A stretch of 64,000 bases of DNA from Aeromicrobium sp. Root236 (lineage in GTDB: Bacteria > Actinomycetota > Actinomycetes > Propionibacteriales > Nocardioidaceae): the NCBI RefSeq assembly GCF_001428805.1, contig NZ_LMIS01000001.1:2550452-2614451 (forward strand), given 5' to 3'. Each line of letters begins with the position of its first letter. The first letter of the stretch is position 1. The notes beneath the pieces were generated by a model. The model had not been told where the DNA came from. It saw nothing but the letters and a program-made list of their open reading frames with translations, and made no database searches. This document shows, piece by piece, positions 35,117 through 44,145 of the stretch. Both the position numbers and the translations under genes were made by a program.

Positions 35117-35698
35117 ATGGCAGAGACGCAGACCCGGCGGGAGGAGCTGCTGCAGATCGCAGCCGAGCTGTTCGCCACCAAGGGCTTCAAGAACACGACG
35201 GTCCGCGACATCGCCGATGCCGCCGGCATCCTGAGCGGCTCGCTCTATCACCACTTCGACTCCAAGGAGTCGATGGTCGACGAGATCCTGTCGTCGTTCC
35301 AGGAGGAGCTGTTCGGTGCGTACGCCGGGATCCTCGCCGGCACCGACGACCCGCGGGCGAAGCTCGAGGCTGCCGTGCGGGTGTCGTTCGAGGCGATCGA
35401 CCACCACCGCGACGAGGTCGCGATCTTCCAGAACGAGGCGGACTACCTCGGCACGTTCGAGCGCTTCGCCTACCTCGCCGACCGCAACCAGCAGTCACGC
35501 GACGTGTGGCTGACGCTGCTGCGCGAGGGCGTGTCGTCGGGCGCGCTGCGCAAGGACCTCGACGTCGAGCTCGTCTACCGCTTCATACGCGACACCGTCT
35601 GGGTCGCGGTGCGGTGGTACCAGCCCGGCGGCAAGCTGAGCCACCACGACGTCGCCGACCAGTACCTGACCATCCTCCTCGACGGGATCACGACATGA
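35117..35698 (+). CDS. kstR2: TetR-family repressor KstR2
   Basis: 193 residues. HTH NTTVRDIADAAGILSGSLYHHF and C-terminal YRFIRDTVWVAVRWYQPGG are KstR2 hallmarks. KstR2 releases DNA on binding HIP-CoA, so its own operon product FadD3 makes the inducer. It lies within the fadE30-ipdF-kstR2-fadA6 operon and so is autoregulated through the 33057 box. Stop overlaps fadA6 (ATGA). Confidence 0.92.
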   Translation: MAETQTRREELLQIAAELFATKGFKNTTVRDIADAAGILSGSLYHHFDSKESMVDEILSSFQEELFGAYAGILAGTDDPRAKLEAAVRVSFEAIDHHRDEVAIFQNEADYLGTFERFAYLADRNQQSRDVWLTLLREGVSSGALRKDLDVELVYRFIRDTVWVAVRWYQPGGKLSHHDVADQYLTILLDGITT

Positions 35699-36849
35699 GC
35701 ATCCCCAGCGCGTACATCATCGACGCCGTCCGGACGCCTGTCGGCCGGCGTGGCGGGTCCCTCGCCGGCGTGCACTCGGCCGATCTCGGCGGTCACGTGC
35801 TGTCGGCGCTGATGGACCGTACGGGCGTCGATCCCGGTGCGGTCGACGACGTCATCATGGGCTGCTGCGACACGATCGGTTCCCAGGCCGGCGACGTCGC
35901 GCGCACGGCCTGGCTCGTCGCCGGGCTCCCGGACCACGTCCCCGGCGTGACGATCGACCGCCAGTGCGGCTCGTCCCAGCAGGCGGTGCACTTCGCCGCC
36001 CAAGGGGTGATGTCGGGGACCCAGGACCTCGTCGTCGCCGGCGGGCTGCAGAACATGAGCGCGATCCCGATCTCGGCGGCGATGCTGGTGGCCGACCAGT
36101 ACGGCTTCACGACGCCGTTCGCCGAGTCGCCCGGCTGGCTCAAGCGCTACGGCGACCAGGAGGTCAGCCAGTTCAAGTCGGCCGAGATGATCGCCGAGAA
36201 GTGGGACCTCAGCCGCGAGCAGATGGAGGAGTTCGCCCTGGCCTCGCACGAGCGGGCTCGCACGGCGATCGCCGAGGGCCGGTTCGACAGCCAGGTCGTG
36301 GCGGTGGGCGAGTTCGCGGTCGACGAGTGCCCGCGCGAGACGTCGTTGGACAAGATGGCGGCGCTGCAGCCGCTGGCACCCGGCGGCCGGATCACCGCCG
36401 CCGTCGCGTCACAGATCAGCGATGCCGCGAGCGCGATGCTCATCGCGTCGGAGCAGGCGGTCAAGGACCACCAGCTCACGCCGCGCGCCCGCGTGCATCA
36501 CCTGTCCGTACGCGCCGACGACCCGATCTGGATGCTGACCGGCCCGATCGCTGCGACCCGGCACGCCCTGGGCAAGGCCGGCATGACGGTGGCCGACATC
36601 GACCTGTTCGAGTGCAACGAGGCGTTCGCGTCGGTCGTGCTGGCCTGGATGCAGGAGCTCGACGTGCCGCACGACAAGGTCAACGTCAACGGCGGCGGCA
36701 TCGCCCTCGGTCACCCGATCGGCGCCACCGGCACCCGCCTGATGACGACGCTGCTCAACGAGCTCGACCGCACCAAGGGTCGCTACGGCCTGCAGGTCAT
36801 GTGCGAGGGCGGCGGCCAGGCCAACGTCACGATCATCGAGAGGCTCTGA
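35695..36849 (+). CDS. fadA6: Acetyl-CoA acetyltransferase FadA6
   Basis: 384-residue thiolase. Nucleophile Cys91 (DRQCGSSQQAV), His in GGGIALGHPIGATG, second Cys in QVMCEGGGQAN. FadA6 is the thiolase of the HIP pathway. Last gene of the plus-strand KstR2 operon. Confidence 0.9.
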   Translation: MSIPSAYIIDAVRTPVGRRGGSLAGVHSADLGGHVLSALMDRTGVDPGAVDDVIMGCCDTIGSQAGDVARTAWLVAGLPDHVPGVTIDRQCGSSQQAVHFAAQGVMSGTQDLVVAGGLQNMSAIPISAAMLVADQYGFTTPFAESPGWLKRYGDQEVSQFKSAEMIAEKWDLSREQMEEFALASHERARTAIAEGRFDSQVVAVGEFAVDECPRETSLDKMAALQPLAPGGRITAAVASQISDAASAMLIASEQAVKDHQLTPRARVHHLSVRADDPIWMLTGPIAATRHALGKAGMTVADIDLFECNEAFASVVLAWMQELDVPHDKVNVNGGGIALGHPIGATGTRLMTTLLNELDRTKGRYGLQVMCEGGGQANVTIIERL

Positions 36850-36850
36850 C

Positions 36851-36867
36851 GCTCGCTGGTTGAATCC
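36851..36867 (+). repeat. Partial dispersed repeat after fadA6
   Basis: GCTCGCTGGTTGAATCC resembles the GCTGGTTGAGC edge of the repeat at 53511; it sits between the convergent ends of fadA6 and the YCII gene. Confidence 0.4.
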
Positions 36868-36870
36868 AGC

Positions 36871-37209
36871 TCAGCCGGGGACGGTGTCGCCCGGGAAGCC
36901 TGCTCCGGGGTGCACCTCGACGCGAATCATCCCGGCCTGCACGCACGGGTCGCCGGCCATGACCTGCTCGGCCTCCTCCGGTGACACGGTCACGACCGCG
37001 ACGCCGGCCAGGGTGTCGTCGCCGCCGGGGCACAGCACCGCGATCGTCCCGTCGACACGCAGCGACACCATGCGCCGTTGGTGCTCCAGCTCGATCGCGG
37101 CCGCGCCGTCCCGGTGCCGCTCCGACCCCCACCACAGCAACGCCAGGCTGAACGGCTTGGCCGTCGCGGCCAGCTCCTGGATCTGCTCGTCGGTGATGGC
37201 TGCCCCCAT
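36871..37209 (-). CDS. YCII-family protein
   Basis: 112 residues with the ferredoxin-like YCII fold. Its hallmark middle is VSPEEAEQVMAGDPCVQAGMI, and EHQRRMVSLRVDGTIAVLCPG precedes it. Function unknown in general; some relatives are dehydrochlorinases or sigma-factor partners. ATG at 37209 with GAGGGGA upstream. Confidence 0.72.
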   Translation of the reverse strand: MGAAITDEQIQELAATAKPFSLALLWWGSERHRDGAAAIELEHQRRMVSLRVDGTIAVLCPGGDDTLAGVAVVTVSPEEAEQVMAGDPCVQAGMIRVEVHPGAGFPGDTVPG

Positions 37210-37283
37210 GATGTGGTCCCCTCGATCGTCGAAGCCGGCTTGTGAGTGCTCCTTGGCAGCCTGTGGGGTCGCGTCGCGGGCTG

Positions 37284-38567
37284 TCAACGCCTGGCCTCCG
37301 CCTGGACGGGATCGCGGGGTTCCGGCTGATCCGTGACATCGGCGGCGGCACGCAGCGCCGCCTCGACCCGGCGGTTGTTGGTCATGGTCGAGGTGACGGC
37401 GGTCATCGTGAGCAGGAGGCCGGCTGCGGCGAAGAGCGGGGTGCGTACGCCGTACGTGCTGGCCAGCCATCCACCGAGGAACGCGCCGAGCGGTGCGGCG
37501 CACATGGCGAGCATGCGGGAGGTCGAGGCGACCCGCCCCATCAGGTGAGCCGGGACGATCGCCTGTCGGAGGGAGGGGCCGAGCACCATCGTGGCGCCCA
37601 TCCCGGCACCGCACACGGCGAGTGCGACGCCGGCGACGTACGCGTTCGGGGCGACGGCAAGGCCCAGGATGGCGAGCCCTTCGACTGCGGCGGTGGTGGT
37701 GAGCGCAGCGCCGGTGCCGAGTCGTCGGCGGAGGTGGGAGGCGATGCCCGCACCGATCAGGCCGCCGGTGGCCTCCGCCGTGAGGAGCAGCCCGAAACCG
37801 AAGGTGTCCATGCCGAGGTGGTCGTGCGCGAAGAGGGCGAGCACGGTCTCGACGGCGAGGAACGCGATGTTCCCGACCGCCGGCCGCAGTGCGAGCCCGA
37901 GCAGCAACCGGTCCCGGAACACGTACGAGGCGCCGGCTCGGGCCTGTCGCAGCAGCGACTCGCGGGCCTGCGACACCGTCCGGGATGCGGCGGGCAGCGA
38001 CCGGACCAGCAGGGCGGAGCACGCGAACGACACCGCGTCGGCGAGCAAGGGCACCGACCGACCGAGCGCGAGCAGGGCGCTGCCGAGTGGCGGCCCCGCG
38101 AAGCCTGCGGCAGCGGTCTGGGTGCCGCGCAGACGGGCGTTGGCGCGCTCCAGCATCACCGGGTCGCGGCCGATCAGGTCCGGCAGATAGGCCGTGGCGG
38201 CCGTGTCGAAGAAGAGTCCTCCGAGTCCCAGCAGGAACGCGACCGCCGCGAGCAGGGGAATGCTCAGCACGTCGAGCGCGGCCGCCGCAGCAGGCACTGC
38301 GAACAACGCCGCACGTGCCGCGTCCATGACCCACATCGTGCGCCGCCGATCCCAACGGTCGACCAGGGCGCCGCCGAGCACTCCGAAGAGCAGCCACGGC
38401 AGCGTCCCGGCGGCCGTGACTACGGCGAGCGCCATCGGGTCCCGCGTCAACGTCAACGCGATCAGGGGGAGTGCGGCATGCGACACCCCGTCCCCGAGCG
38501 AGGACACGGTCTGAGCGGTCCACAGCCGGCCGAAGCCGGTCGGCAGCTTCCTCACGTCGGCGGTCAC
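37284..38567 (-). CDS. MFS transporter
   Basis: 427 residues with about twelve membrane spans. Motif DRWDRRRTMWVMD after span 2 and a duplicated arrangement typical of the MFS_3/enterobactin-exporter-like group. GTG at 38567 overlaps the upstream regulator stop, so the regulator controls the pump. Likely exports a toxic compound. Confidence 0.86.
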   Translation of the reverse strand: MTADVRKLPTGFGRLWTAQTVSSLGDGVSHAALPLIALTLTRDPMALAVVTAAGTLPWLLFGVLGGALVDRWDRRRTMWVMDAARAALFAVPAAAAALDVLSIPLLAAVAFLLGLGGLFFDTAATAYLPDLIGRDPVMLERANARLRGTQTAAAGFAGPPLGSALLALGRSVPLLADAVSFACSALLVRSLPAASRTVSQARESLLRQARAGASYVFRDRLLLGLALRPAVGNIAFLAVETVLALFAHDHLGMDTFGFGLLLTAEATGGLIGAGIASHLRRRLGTGAALTTTAAVEGLAILGLAVAPNAYVAGVALAVCGAGMGATMVLGPSLRQAIVPAHLMGRVASTSRMLAMCAAPLGAFLGGWLASTYGVRTPLFAAAGLLLTMTAVTSTMTNNRRVEAALRAAADVTDQPEPRDPVQAEARR

Positions 38568-39103
38568 TCGTCGTCCCCTGGGGTCCGGGTGCCCGATGCC
38601 GGGTGGAACAGTGCGAACACCAAGGACGCGTCGGGCAGCGAGGGATCGGACAGCTCGCGGTACTCGTCGGCAAGGCCTTGCAGCCGCGCCGCCAGCTCTG
38701 CGAACTGCTCCTCGGTGAGCCGCAGGTGCGCCATCCGTACGTGCCGCTCGCGGTCGACGGGAGCGGCCTCCAGGTCGGCGACCGCATGCCGGAGAAGCAC
38801 ATCGGGCCCTCCTTCGCCGGGATCCGGCAGAACGATCGACTGCGCGGCCATGGCGTAGTAGCGCTCGGTGACGCCTCGAACCTTCCGCGTTCGTACGACC
38901 TTCACCAGGCCGGCTCGTTCGAGCAGCCGCACGTGGTAGCTGGAGCTGCCCTTCGCCAGACCCAGACGCGCGGCGATCTGCGTGATCGTGGCGGGCTCGA
39001 AGCGCAGCTGGGCCATGATCCGGTGACGCGTGAGGTTGGAGACGGCGCGCAGCTGCTCGTCGGTGGTGACGTGGAACGTCTCGAGGAGGTCGTCGGAGGA
39101 CAT
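38564..39103 (-). CDS. ArsR-like winged-helix regulator
   Basis: 179 residues. Winged HTH (TRHRIMAQLRFEPATITQIA, then GSSSYHVRLLERAGLV) and a helical C-terminal half. No metal-binding Cys pair. Sits upstream of the MFS gene in one operon and starts one base from a 34-bp inverted repeat, so it is very likely an autorepressor. Confidence 0.85.
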   Translation of the reverse strand: MSSDDLLETFHVTTDEQLRAVSNLTRHRIMAQLRFEPATITQIAARLGLAKGSSSYHVRLLERAGLVKVVRTRKVRGVTERYYAMAAQSIVLPDPGEGGPDVLLRHAVADLEAAPVDRERHVRMAHLRLTEEQFAELAARLQGLADEYRELSDPSLPDASLVFALFHPASGTRTPGDDE

Positions 39104-39137
39104 GACTCAATGGTCAAGGACTCTTGACCATTGAGTC
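39104..39137. promoter_or_regulatory. 34-bp inverted-repeat operator at the regulator start
   Basis: GACTCAATGGTCAAG (39104-39118) and CTTGACCATTGAGTC (39123-39137) are perfect 15-bp arms with a 4-base centre, directly abutting the regulator ATG. It may also affect the plus-strand gene at 39175. Confidence 0.8.
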
Positions 39138-39174
39138 AAGCCCACGGCTCCGGGATTGGACTATCGTGCGGCCC

Positions 39175-39609
39175 ATGGCCGTATCCGGAAGCACCGAGTT
39201 CGACGTGGCCGCGACGCCCGAGCAGCTCCTGGACGCCGTGGCAGCGATCGAGGATCTCCCGAAGCGTTCGAGCGCGCACAAGTCCGCCACGGTCGAGAGC
39301 CGTCACGACGACGGCCGTCCCAAACGCGTACGCGCCAAGGTCTCCGCTGCAGGGTTCACCGACGAAGAGGTCACCGACTACACGTGGGACGAGCCGCACT
39401 CCGTGACCTGGACGTTGGCCGAGAGCTCGGTGCAGTCCAAGCAGGTCGCCACCTACACGCTGACGCCCACCGACGCCGGCACCCACGTCAAGCTCGACCT
39501 CGAGATCGGCGTCAAGGTGCCGATGCCCGGCTTCGTGCTCAAGCGCGTGCTCAAGAGTGCCCTCGACACCGGCAGCAAGAGCTTCAAGGCGTACGTCGAA
39601 GGCCGCTAG
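39175..39609 (+). CDS. SRPBCC-fold protein
   Basis: 144 residues with the START/polyketide-cyclase-like pattern (SGSTEFDVAATPEQLLDAV; WTLAESSVQSKQVATYTLTP; C-terminal helix ALDTGSKSFKAYV). Hydrophobic-ligand binding is likely. The ATG at 39175 follows no strong site; a longer frame from 39124 would run through the operator. Its stop overlaps the convergent SHOCT gene. Confidence 0.75.
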   Translation: MAVSGSTEFDVAATPEQLLDAVAAIEDLPKRSSAHKSATVESRHDDGRPKRVRAKVSAAGFTDEEVTDYTWDEPHSVTWTLAESSVQSKQVATYTLTPTDAGTHVKLDLEIGVKVPMPGFVLKRVLKSALDTGSKSFKAYVEGR

Positions 39610-40064
39610 CCCAGGACCTCAGCCTTCAGCGCCAGGAACTCCGCTTCGGTGATCGCGCCGCTGTCGCGCAGCGCGGCGAGGCGCTCCAATCGACTGATGA
39701 CGTCGTCCGGGGGCGCATCGACCGGCTCGCCCCGCCGTAGGGCCGCGACCCTCTCGGCCTTGGTCCGTGCGGCCTCCTTGGCCGGCGTCACCTGGTCCCA
39801 CAGGATCCGGTAGCTGGCCGGATCGCCGGGGTCGACCAGGATCGGCAGGATGGCGCCCGGCGCGGGCCAGACCTTCCGCTTCACGGGGCCGGAGAACTCG
39901 ACCGCGATTGGCGTCACGCCGGGAGCGCTGATCACCAGGTGCATCTCGCAGATCTGGTTGACCGTGTCGCCGTGATTCACCGAGACCGTCACGACTTCGG
40001 CCTGGCCGGCCACGCCGCCTGTGGTGGGCGTAGGAGCGGTCCGTCGTTTGTCGAAGAAGCTCAT
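39606..40064 (-). CDS. SHOCT-domain protein
   Basis: 152 residues. The C-terminal 30 residues (LERLAALRDSGAITEAEF) are a SHOCT motif, usually an oligomerisation or membrane-association tag. The N-terminal part is beta-rich (VVTVSVNHGD, then CEMHLVISAPG) and unassigned. ATG at 40064. Confidence 0.75.
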   Translation of the reverse strand: MSFFDKRRTAPTPTTGGVAGQAEVVTVSVNHGDTVNQICEMHLVISAPGVTPIAVEFSGPVKRKVWPAPGAILPILVDPGDPASYRILWDQVTPAKEAARTKAERVAALRRGEPVDAPPDDVISRLERLAALRDSGAITEAEFLALKAEVLG

Positions 40065-40170
40065 GCGAAGATCCTCGCACTCAGGCGGCGGAGGGAGAGT
40101 CATGGCGCTCCGCCGCTGCGTGGTGCGCCTGTCCAACCATTGACACAGCGGTCATGGTACTGCAGTGTCG

Positions 40171-40192
40171 TTATGGGACTCGAGTCCCATAA
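40171..40192. promoter_or_regulatory. Perfect 22-bp palindrome
   Basis: TTATGGGACTC followed by its exact reverse complement GAGTCCCATAA. It is placed 20 bases before an ATG at 40213 with ribosome site GGAAGAGG. Likely an operator for a dimeric regulator not encoded beside it. Confidence 0.6.
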
Positions 40193-40347
40193 AGCATTGG
40201 GAAGAGGTCATCATGAACCGATCGAGGACGCATCGGCCCTCCGCAGGCAGCCGCGAGCGCGCCCAAGACCCCAGGTATCTGGGATGGGCGGGCGCCACCT
40301 GGCTGCCTAGCGTCGATGGGAACCACCCTCACGACGCAGGAGCAGCC

Positions 40348-40632
40348 ATGACCACCCTTCACATCGAGCACGCCATCGTCGACTTCGAGCTCTGGAGCTC
40401 GGCATTCGACAGGTTCGCCGACTTCCGCACGAAGGCCGGAGTCCGCGGGCAGCGCATCCAGCAGCCGGTCGACGATCCGCGGTACGTGGTCATCGACCTC
40501 GACTTCGACACCGTCGGGGAGGCGGAGACATTCCTGTCGTTCCTGCGCGAGAAAGTCTGGTCGTCCCCCGACAGCTCGCCGGCCCTGGTGGGCGAGCCGC
40601 AGGCCAGGATCCTCGAACCGGCACGAGCATGA
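40348..40632 (+). CDS. Small dimeric alpha/beta-barrel-like protein
   Basis: 94 residues, ABM/monooxygenase-like pattern ([38 protein letters not shown]). The ATG at 40348 has AGGAG upstream. The same frame is open from an ATG at 40213, which would add 45 Arg-rich residues of no visible domain; I prefer the short form. Stop overlaps the next lipoprotein gene (ATGA). Confidence 0.62.
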   Translation: MTTLHIEHAIVDFELWSSAFDRFADFRTKAGVRGQRIQQPVDDPRYVVIDLDFDTVGEAETFLSFLREKVWSSPDSSPALVGEPQARILEPARA

Positions 40633-41168
40633 GGCCGATCGCAGCCGCCGTGCTCGCGATGGCGCTCACGCTGTCAGCCTGTGGAGGTGGCACCTCCGAG
40701 CCGTCCTCGTCGAGCGCCTCGGCACCGGCCGCGAAGGCCGCACCCGGTGGCGCTGACTTCAGCGCCGCGCCGGTGCAGCTGACGGCCGACCCGTGCACGC
40801 TCATCACACGCAGCGAGGCCGAGGCCGTGGTCGGCGCCGTGAACGACACCCCGGGCGTCGGCACCGACGAACGTACGTGCGTCTACGTCTCCTCGGAGCA
40901 CACCGGCGGGCAGGTCGCCGTCACCGAGCAGTCCCCGGACCTCTGCAAGCTCCTGTTCCTCGCACTCGACAAGGACATCTTCGGCGGGGCGCAGGTGCGC
41001 ATCGACGACATCGCCGCCGGCGGCATGCTCGTCAAGGGCAACGGGAACGTGCAGGTGGTCGTCGACAAGGGCTGCCTCGAGGTCGCCGGCGCCATGACGT
41101 ACGACAAGAAGGTCGATGACGACACGATGCTGGGCCTGGCCAGGACCGCGGCGGGGCGAGTCTCATGA
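40629..41168 (+). CDS. DUF3558-like lipoprotein
   Basis: 179 residues. Lipobox LSAC at residues about 15-18, Ser/Ala linker, then a domain with [16 protein letters not shown] and later Cys (ERTCVYV, DLCKLL, KGCLEV), the pattern of actinobacterial DUF3558-type surface lipoproteins. Next gene is a related lipoprotein, with ATGA overlap. Confidence 0.72.
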   Translation: MRPIAAAVLAMALTLSACGGGTSEPSSSSASAPAAKAAPGGADFSAAPVQLTADPCTLITRSEAEAVVGAVNDTPGVGTDERTCVYVSSEHTGGQVAVTEQSPDLCKLLFLALDKDIFGGAQVRIDDIAAGGMLVKGNGNVQVVVDKGCLEVAGAMTYDKKVDDDTMLGLARTAAGRVS

Positions 41169-41713
41169 GTGCCGTCCGCGGACTCGCCGCGGCGTTCCTG
41201 CTGACCGCAAGCGTCGCGGCTTGCGGCGGGGGCTCGAGCGACGACGCAACGTCGAAGCCCGACAGCGCCACCTCGAGCGCGCCGGCATCGGCCGCCACGA
41301 CCGACGCGCCGGCGGCGAATGCCGACGCTTGCGACATGGTCTCCGACGACGCCGTGGCGGTCGTGCTCGGCGTCGAGGTCGTACGCCGGGAACCCCACGG
41401 GAAGCCCGGCACCGCGAGCGCCAGCTGCATCAAGGGTCTCAAGCGCACGTCCGATCCCAGCGGCTACACGTACGTGAGCGTCTCCGTGCTGGCCGGTGGT
41501 GGCGCCACGCTCCTCGACCAGCTCGGCAACGAGGGCGGCAGCACCCCGGTCGACGGCCTGGGCGATCGCGCAGTCTTCGTCCCCAGCGCCGGCGGGGTGT
41601 TCATCGCCGACGGCGCCGACGCGGTGCAGGTCCAGGTGGTGAAGGCCGGCAAGCCCGGCAGCCAGAAGGACTGCGTGACGATCGCCGAGGACGTGATGAG
41701 CCGGCGGTCCTGA
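41165..41713 (+). CDS. Second DUF3558-like lipoprotein
   Basis: 182 residues; lipobox VAAC (about residue 20), linker rich in Ala/Ser/Asp, then DACDMVSDDAVAVVLG and GDRAVFVPSAGGVFI. Same architecture as the preceding protein and probably its diverged tandem paralogue. Ends 15 bases from the convergent LuxR gene. Confidence 0.7.
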   Translation: MSAVRGLAAAFLLTASVAACGGGSSDDATSKPDSATSSAPASAATTDAPAANADACDMVSDDAVAVVLGVEVVRREPHGKPGTASASCIKGLKRTSDPSGYTYVSVSVLAGGGATLLDQLGNEGGSTPVDGLGDRAVFVPSAGGVFIADGADAVQVQVVKAGKPGSQKDCVTIAEDVMSRRS

Positions 41714-41727
41714 CAGTCCGGGCAGGG

Positions 41728-42789
41728 TCAGGTGCCGAGAGCGCGTGACAGCAGAGTGGGCCGGTTGTGGGTCGCGGTCTTGGCGAAGATCGACTTGAGA
41801 TGGTCCTGCACGGTGTGCTCGGAGAGGAACATCAGTCCGGCGACCTGGCGAGTGTCCGTGCCGGTCATGAGGTGACTGAGCAGCTCCCGCTCCCGGGCGC
41901 TGAAGCCGAACGCGCTGGCGAAGACATCGGCGCGTTCGGCCGGCGAGGTCTCCTCGATCGTGACGGCAATCTCGCGGTCACCCACGCTTGCCGCGTCGCC
42001 GATGCGTGCGGCGCGCAGGGTGACCCAGCGGCCGCCCGAAACGTGCACGCGGGCCGATGGCGGGTTGCCGTCGATGCCCTCCTCGACGGCCAGCAGCTGA
42101 GCCGCGACGTTGTAGGCGCTCGCGGGGATCGGAGCCTGTCCCTCGGTCGGGGGCACGAGCGCTCGCAGGCACTCCTGCGTCTCGGCGGTCTGCCGGAGCA
42201 CCTGGAGGTCCGGCGACAGCAGCAGCACCACCGGGCCGACGCGGGCGTCCCCTGTCGGCGTGGCCTCGAACGTGTTGGCCTGGCATCGACGCAGTGCCGT
42301 CGTCACCGGCGCGGCGATGTCGGCGAGGTAGGCGATCTCGGCCTCCGAGAACCGCGGCAGCCGCTCGGATCGCCACAGGTCGAGGAATCCCCAGCAGCCG
42401 AACCGGTCCCGGTGGACCAGCGACGCCACGTCCTGGATGTCGTAGCGACAGAGCAGCTCCCGCCACAGCAGGCTTCGAGCCGGGTCGCCCTCCGTCGCGT
42501 CCTGCAGCGAGACGGCCGGTGAGCCGGTCATCGCGGTCCACCGGTTGACGTCGGTGACGTACTTGAGGCGGATCAGTCGGGGCAGCTCGGGCAGGCAGGG
42601 GACATCGGCCAGGGGCGCGGACCCGACCGACGTACCGGGATCGGTCAGCAGCCAGGCGTACGCGTCGAAGCCGACCACCTGACGGATCTCGTCGACCAGC
42701 TGGAGCCGCAGCGTCCTCGCATCGGCGGCGGCCTCACAGATCCTGACGACGCGGGCCTGCGATCGCGCGTACGCCATCGGGTCGGCCAT
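41728..42789 (-). CDS. GAF-like/LuxR regulator
   Basis: 353 residues. A GAF-like sensor region at about residues 20-170 (VGFDAYAWLLTDP; CWGFLDLWRSERLPRF), a central PAS-like part, and a C-terminal LuxR HTH (FSARERELLSHLMTGTDTRQ, then EHTVQDHLKSIFAK). Senses an unknown signal. Divergent from an ECF sigma gene. Confidence 0.83.
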   Translation of the reverse strand: MADPMAYARSQARVVRICEAAADARTLRLQLVDEIRQVVGFDAYAWLLTDPGTSVGSAPLADVPCLPELPRLIRLKYVTDVNRWTAMTGSPAVSLQDATEGDPARSLLWRELLCRYDIQDVASLVHRDRFGCWGFLDLWRSERLPRFSEAEIAYLADIAAPVTTALRRCQANTFEATPTGDARVGPVVLLLSPDLQVLRQTAETQECLRALVPPTEGQAPIPASAYNVAAQLLAVEEGIDGNPPSARVHVSGGRWVTLRAARIGDAASVGDREIAVTIEETSPAERADVFASAFGFSARERELLSHLMTGTDTRQVAGLMFLSEHTVQDHLKSIFAKTATHNRPTLLSRALGT

Positions 42790-42878
42790 GAGCCGAGGCT
42801 ACGCCGCACCGACGCAGGCAGGGGATATCGCTTCGTGGGGCGACGTCACAATCGACGGTCAGCCGGACACTATGGGGT

Positions 42879-43412
42879 ATGACCGGGCCGGAGGAGCGAC
42901 GCGATGCCGAGTTCTCGCGGTGCTTCGAGGACGAGATGCCCCGGCTCCTTCGGTACGCGCAGCGGCACGTCGGCGGGGAGCTGGCGCAGGACGTCGTCGC
43001 CGAGACGTTCCAGATCGCCTGGCGCAAGTGGGACAAGCTCCCGCCGGAGAAGTTCCCGTGGCTGGTCGGCACGGCCCGCAAGGTCATCGGCAATCACGTA
43101 CGCGCGACGATCCGCCGGAGGCGACTGGCCACGCGCCTCGCCCTCTACTCGGAGGTGACCGCGGACTCCTCGGTCGAGAGCAGTGCCCGCGCTGACGCGT
43201 TGCATCGGCTGGCGACACTCACCGAGGTGGAGCGCGAAGCCATGCTCCTCGTGGCGTGGGACGGGCTGACCTCCGACGAGGCCGCCGACGTGCTGGGGAT
43301 CAGCCCCGCCACGTTCCGCAAACGGTTGAGCCGGGCCCGCCAGGCCGTGCTCGCTGCGGAGACCTCGCAGGAGACGGCGGCCATGACCAGCGGAGTGGAG
43401 GAGGGACGATGA
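42879..43412 (+). CDS. ECF-type RNA polymerase sigma factor
   Basis: 177 residues. Sigma-2 region (FEDEMPRLLRYAQRHVGG; AETFQIAWRKWDKLP) and sigma-4 region (LTEVEREAMLLVAWDGLTSD, then ISPATFRKRLSRAR). Co-transcribed with a membrane protein that starts at its stop codon (ATGA) and is likely its regulator. Confidence 0.87.
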   Translation: MTGPEERRDAEFSRCFEDEMPRLLRYAQRHVGGELAQDVVAETFQIAWRKWDKLPPEKFPWLVGTARKVIGNHVRATIRRRRLATRLALYSEVTADSSVESSARADALHRLATLTEVEREAMLLVAWDGLTSDEAADVLGISPATFRKRLSRARQAVLAAETSQETAAMTSGVEEGR

Positions 43413-44137
43413 CGAACATCATCGAGCGGCTGGCACCGGGCCCGGCAGTGCCGGATCCGGTGTGGGCTCAGACGACTCTCCAGCGCATCAGGGCCTCGAA
43501 GGTGCCGAGGCGGCGCCGGCGCCGTTTCATCGTGACCGGCGTGATCGCCGGTGCGGTGCTGGGCGGCAGCATCGCGACAGCGCAGGGTGTGCCCGGCCGG
43601 GTGCTCGAGTCGATAGGTCTGTCGGCGGCGCGCCCCAACCTGAAGCTGTCGACGAAGCCCGTCAAGATCGCCGACATCCACCTCAGTGACGGCACCCGGT
43701 GGCAGGTCTGGCGGGCCCTCAACGACCATCGAGGATCCTGCTTGACCGCCGGCGACCCCGGCAAGATGAAGCTCGATCCGAATGACGTCCTGGGCTCACC
43801 CGGGGCGAGCTGCAACTGGCTGCCTGATCAGTCCGAGCTGCCCCCGGGATGGAAGGTGGGTGAGTCCGATGACCCGGAGAGCAACTTCGCCAGGCTCGGC
43901 TTCTACGGCGACGACGAGCGCAAGGGAATTCCGCTCGTGTACGGCCAGGTCGTGCAACCGGAGGTGAAGGTCGTGCGGGTGGTGGGTCCCGACTACGTCA
44001 AGACCGTGAAGTTCGACCCCGTCACCGGTGGATTCGGTGCCCAGCTGCCCTTCCGGCTGGCGCACCTCAAGGCTGGCTACCTTTACGACGGCGTCCACGT
44101 GGAGTTTCTCGATGGGGACGGCGACATCGTGAACTGA
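43409..44137 (+). CDS. Single-pass membrane protein, candidate anti-sigma factor
   Basis: 242 residues: about 35 cytoplasmic residues, basic stretch RRRRRR, one membrane span (IVTGVIAGAVLGGSIATA), and a large exported domain with two Cys. There is no zinc anti-sigma HxxxCxxC motif, but the position after an ECF sigma and the topology fit a membrane-tethered regulator such as those paired with SigE-like factors. Confidence 0.62.
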   Translation: MTNIIERLAPGPAVPDPVWAQTTLQRIRASKVPRRRRRRFIVTGVIAGAVLGGSIATAQGVPGRVLESIGLSAARPNLKLSTKPVKIADIHLSDGTRWQVWRALNDHRGSCLTAGDPGKMKLDPNDVLGSPGASCNWLPDQSELPPGWKVGESDDPESNFARLGFYGDDERKGIPLVYGQVVQPEVKVVRVVGPDYVKTVKFDPVTGGFGAQLPFRLAHLKAGYLYDGVHVEFLDGDGDIVN

Positions 44138-44145
44138 CGGATCCG

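Noticed and set aside
39124..39174. N-terminal extension of the SRPBCC protein
   Set aside because: It lies across the inverted-repeat operator and adds residues with no family match.
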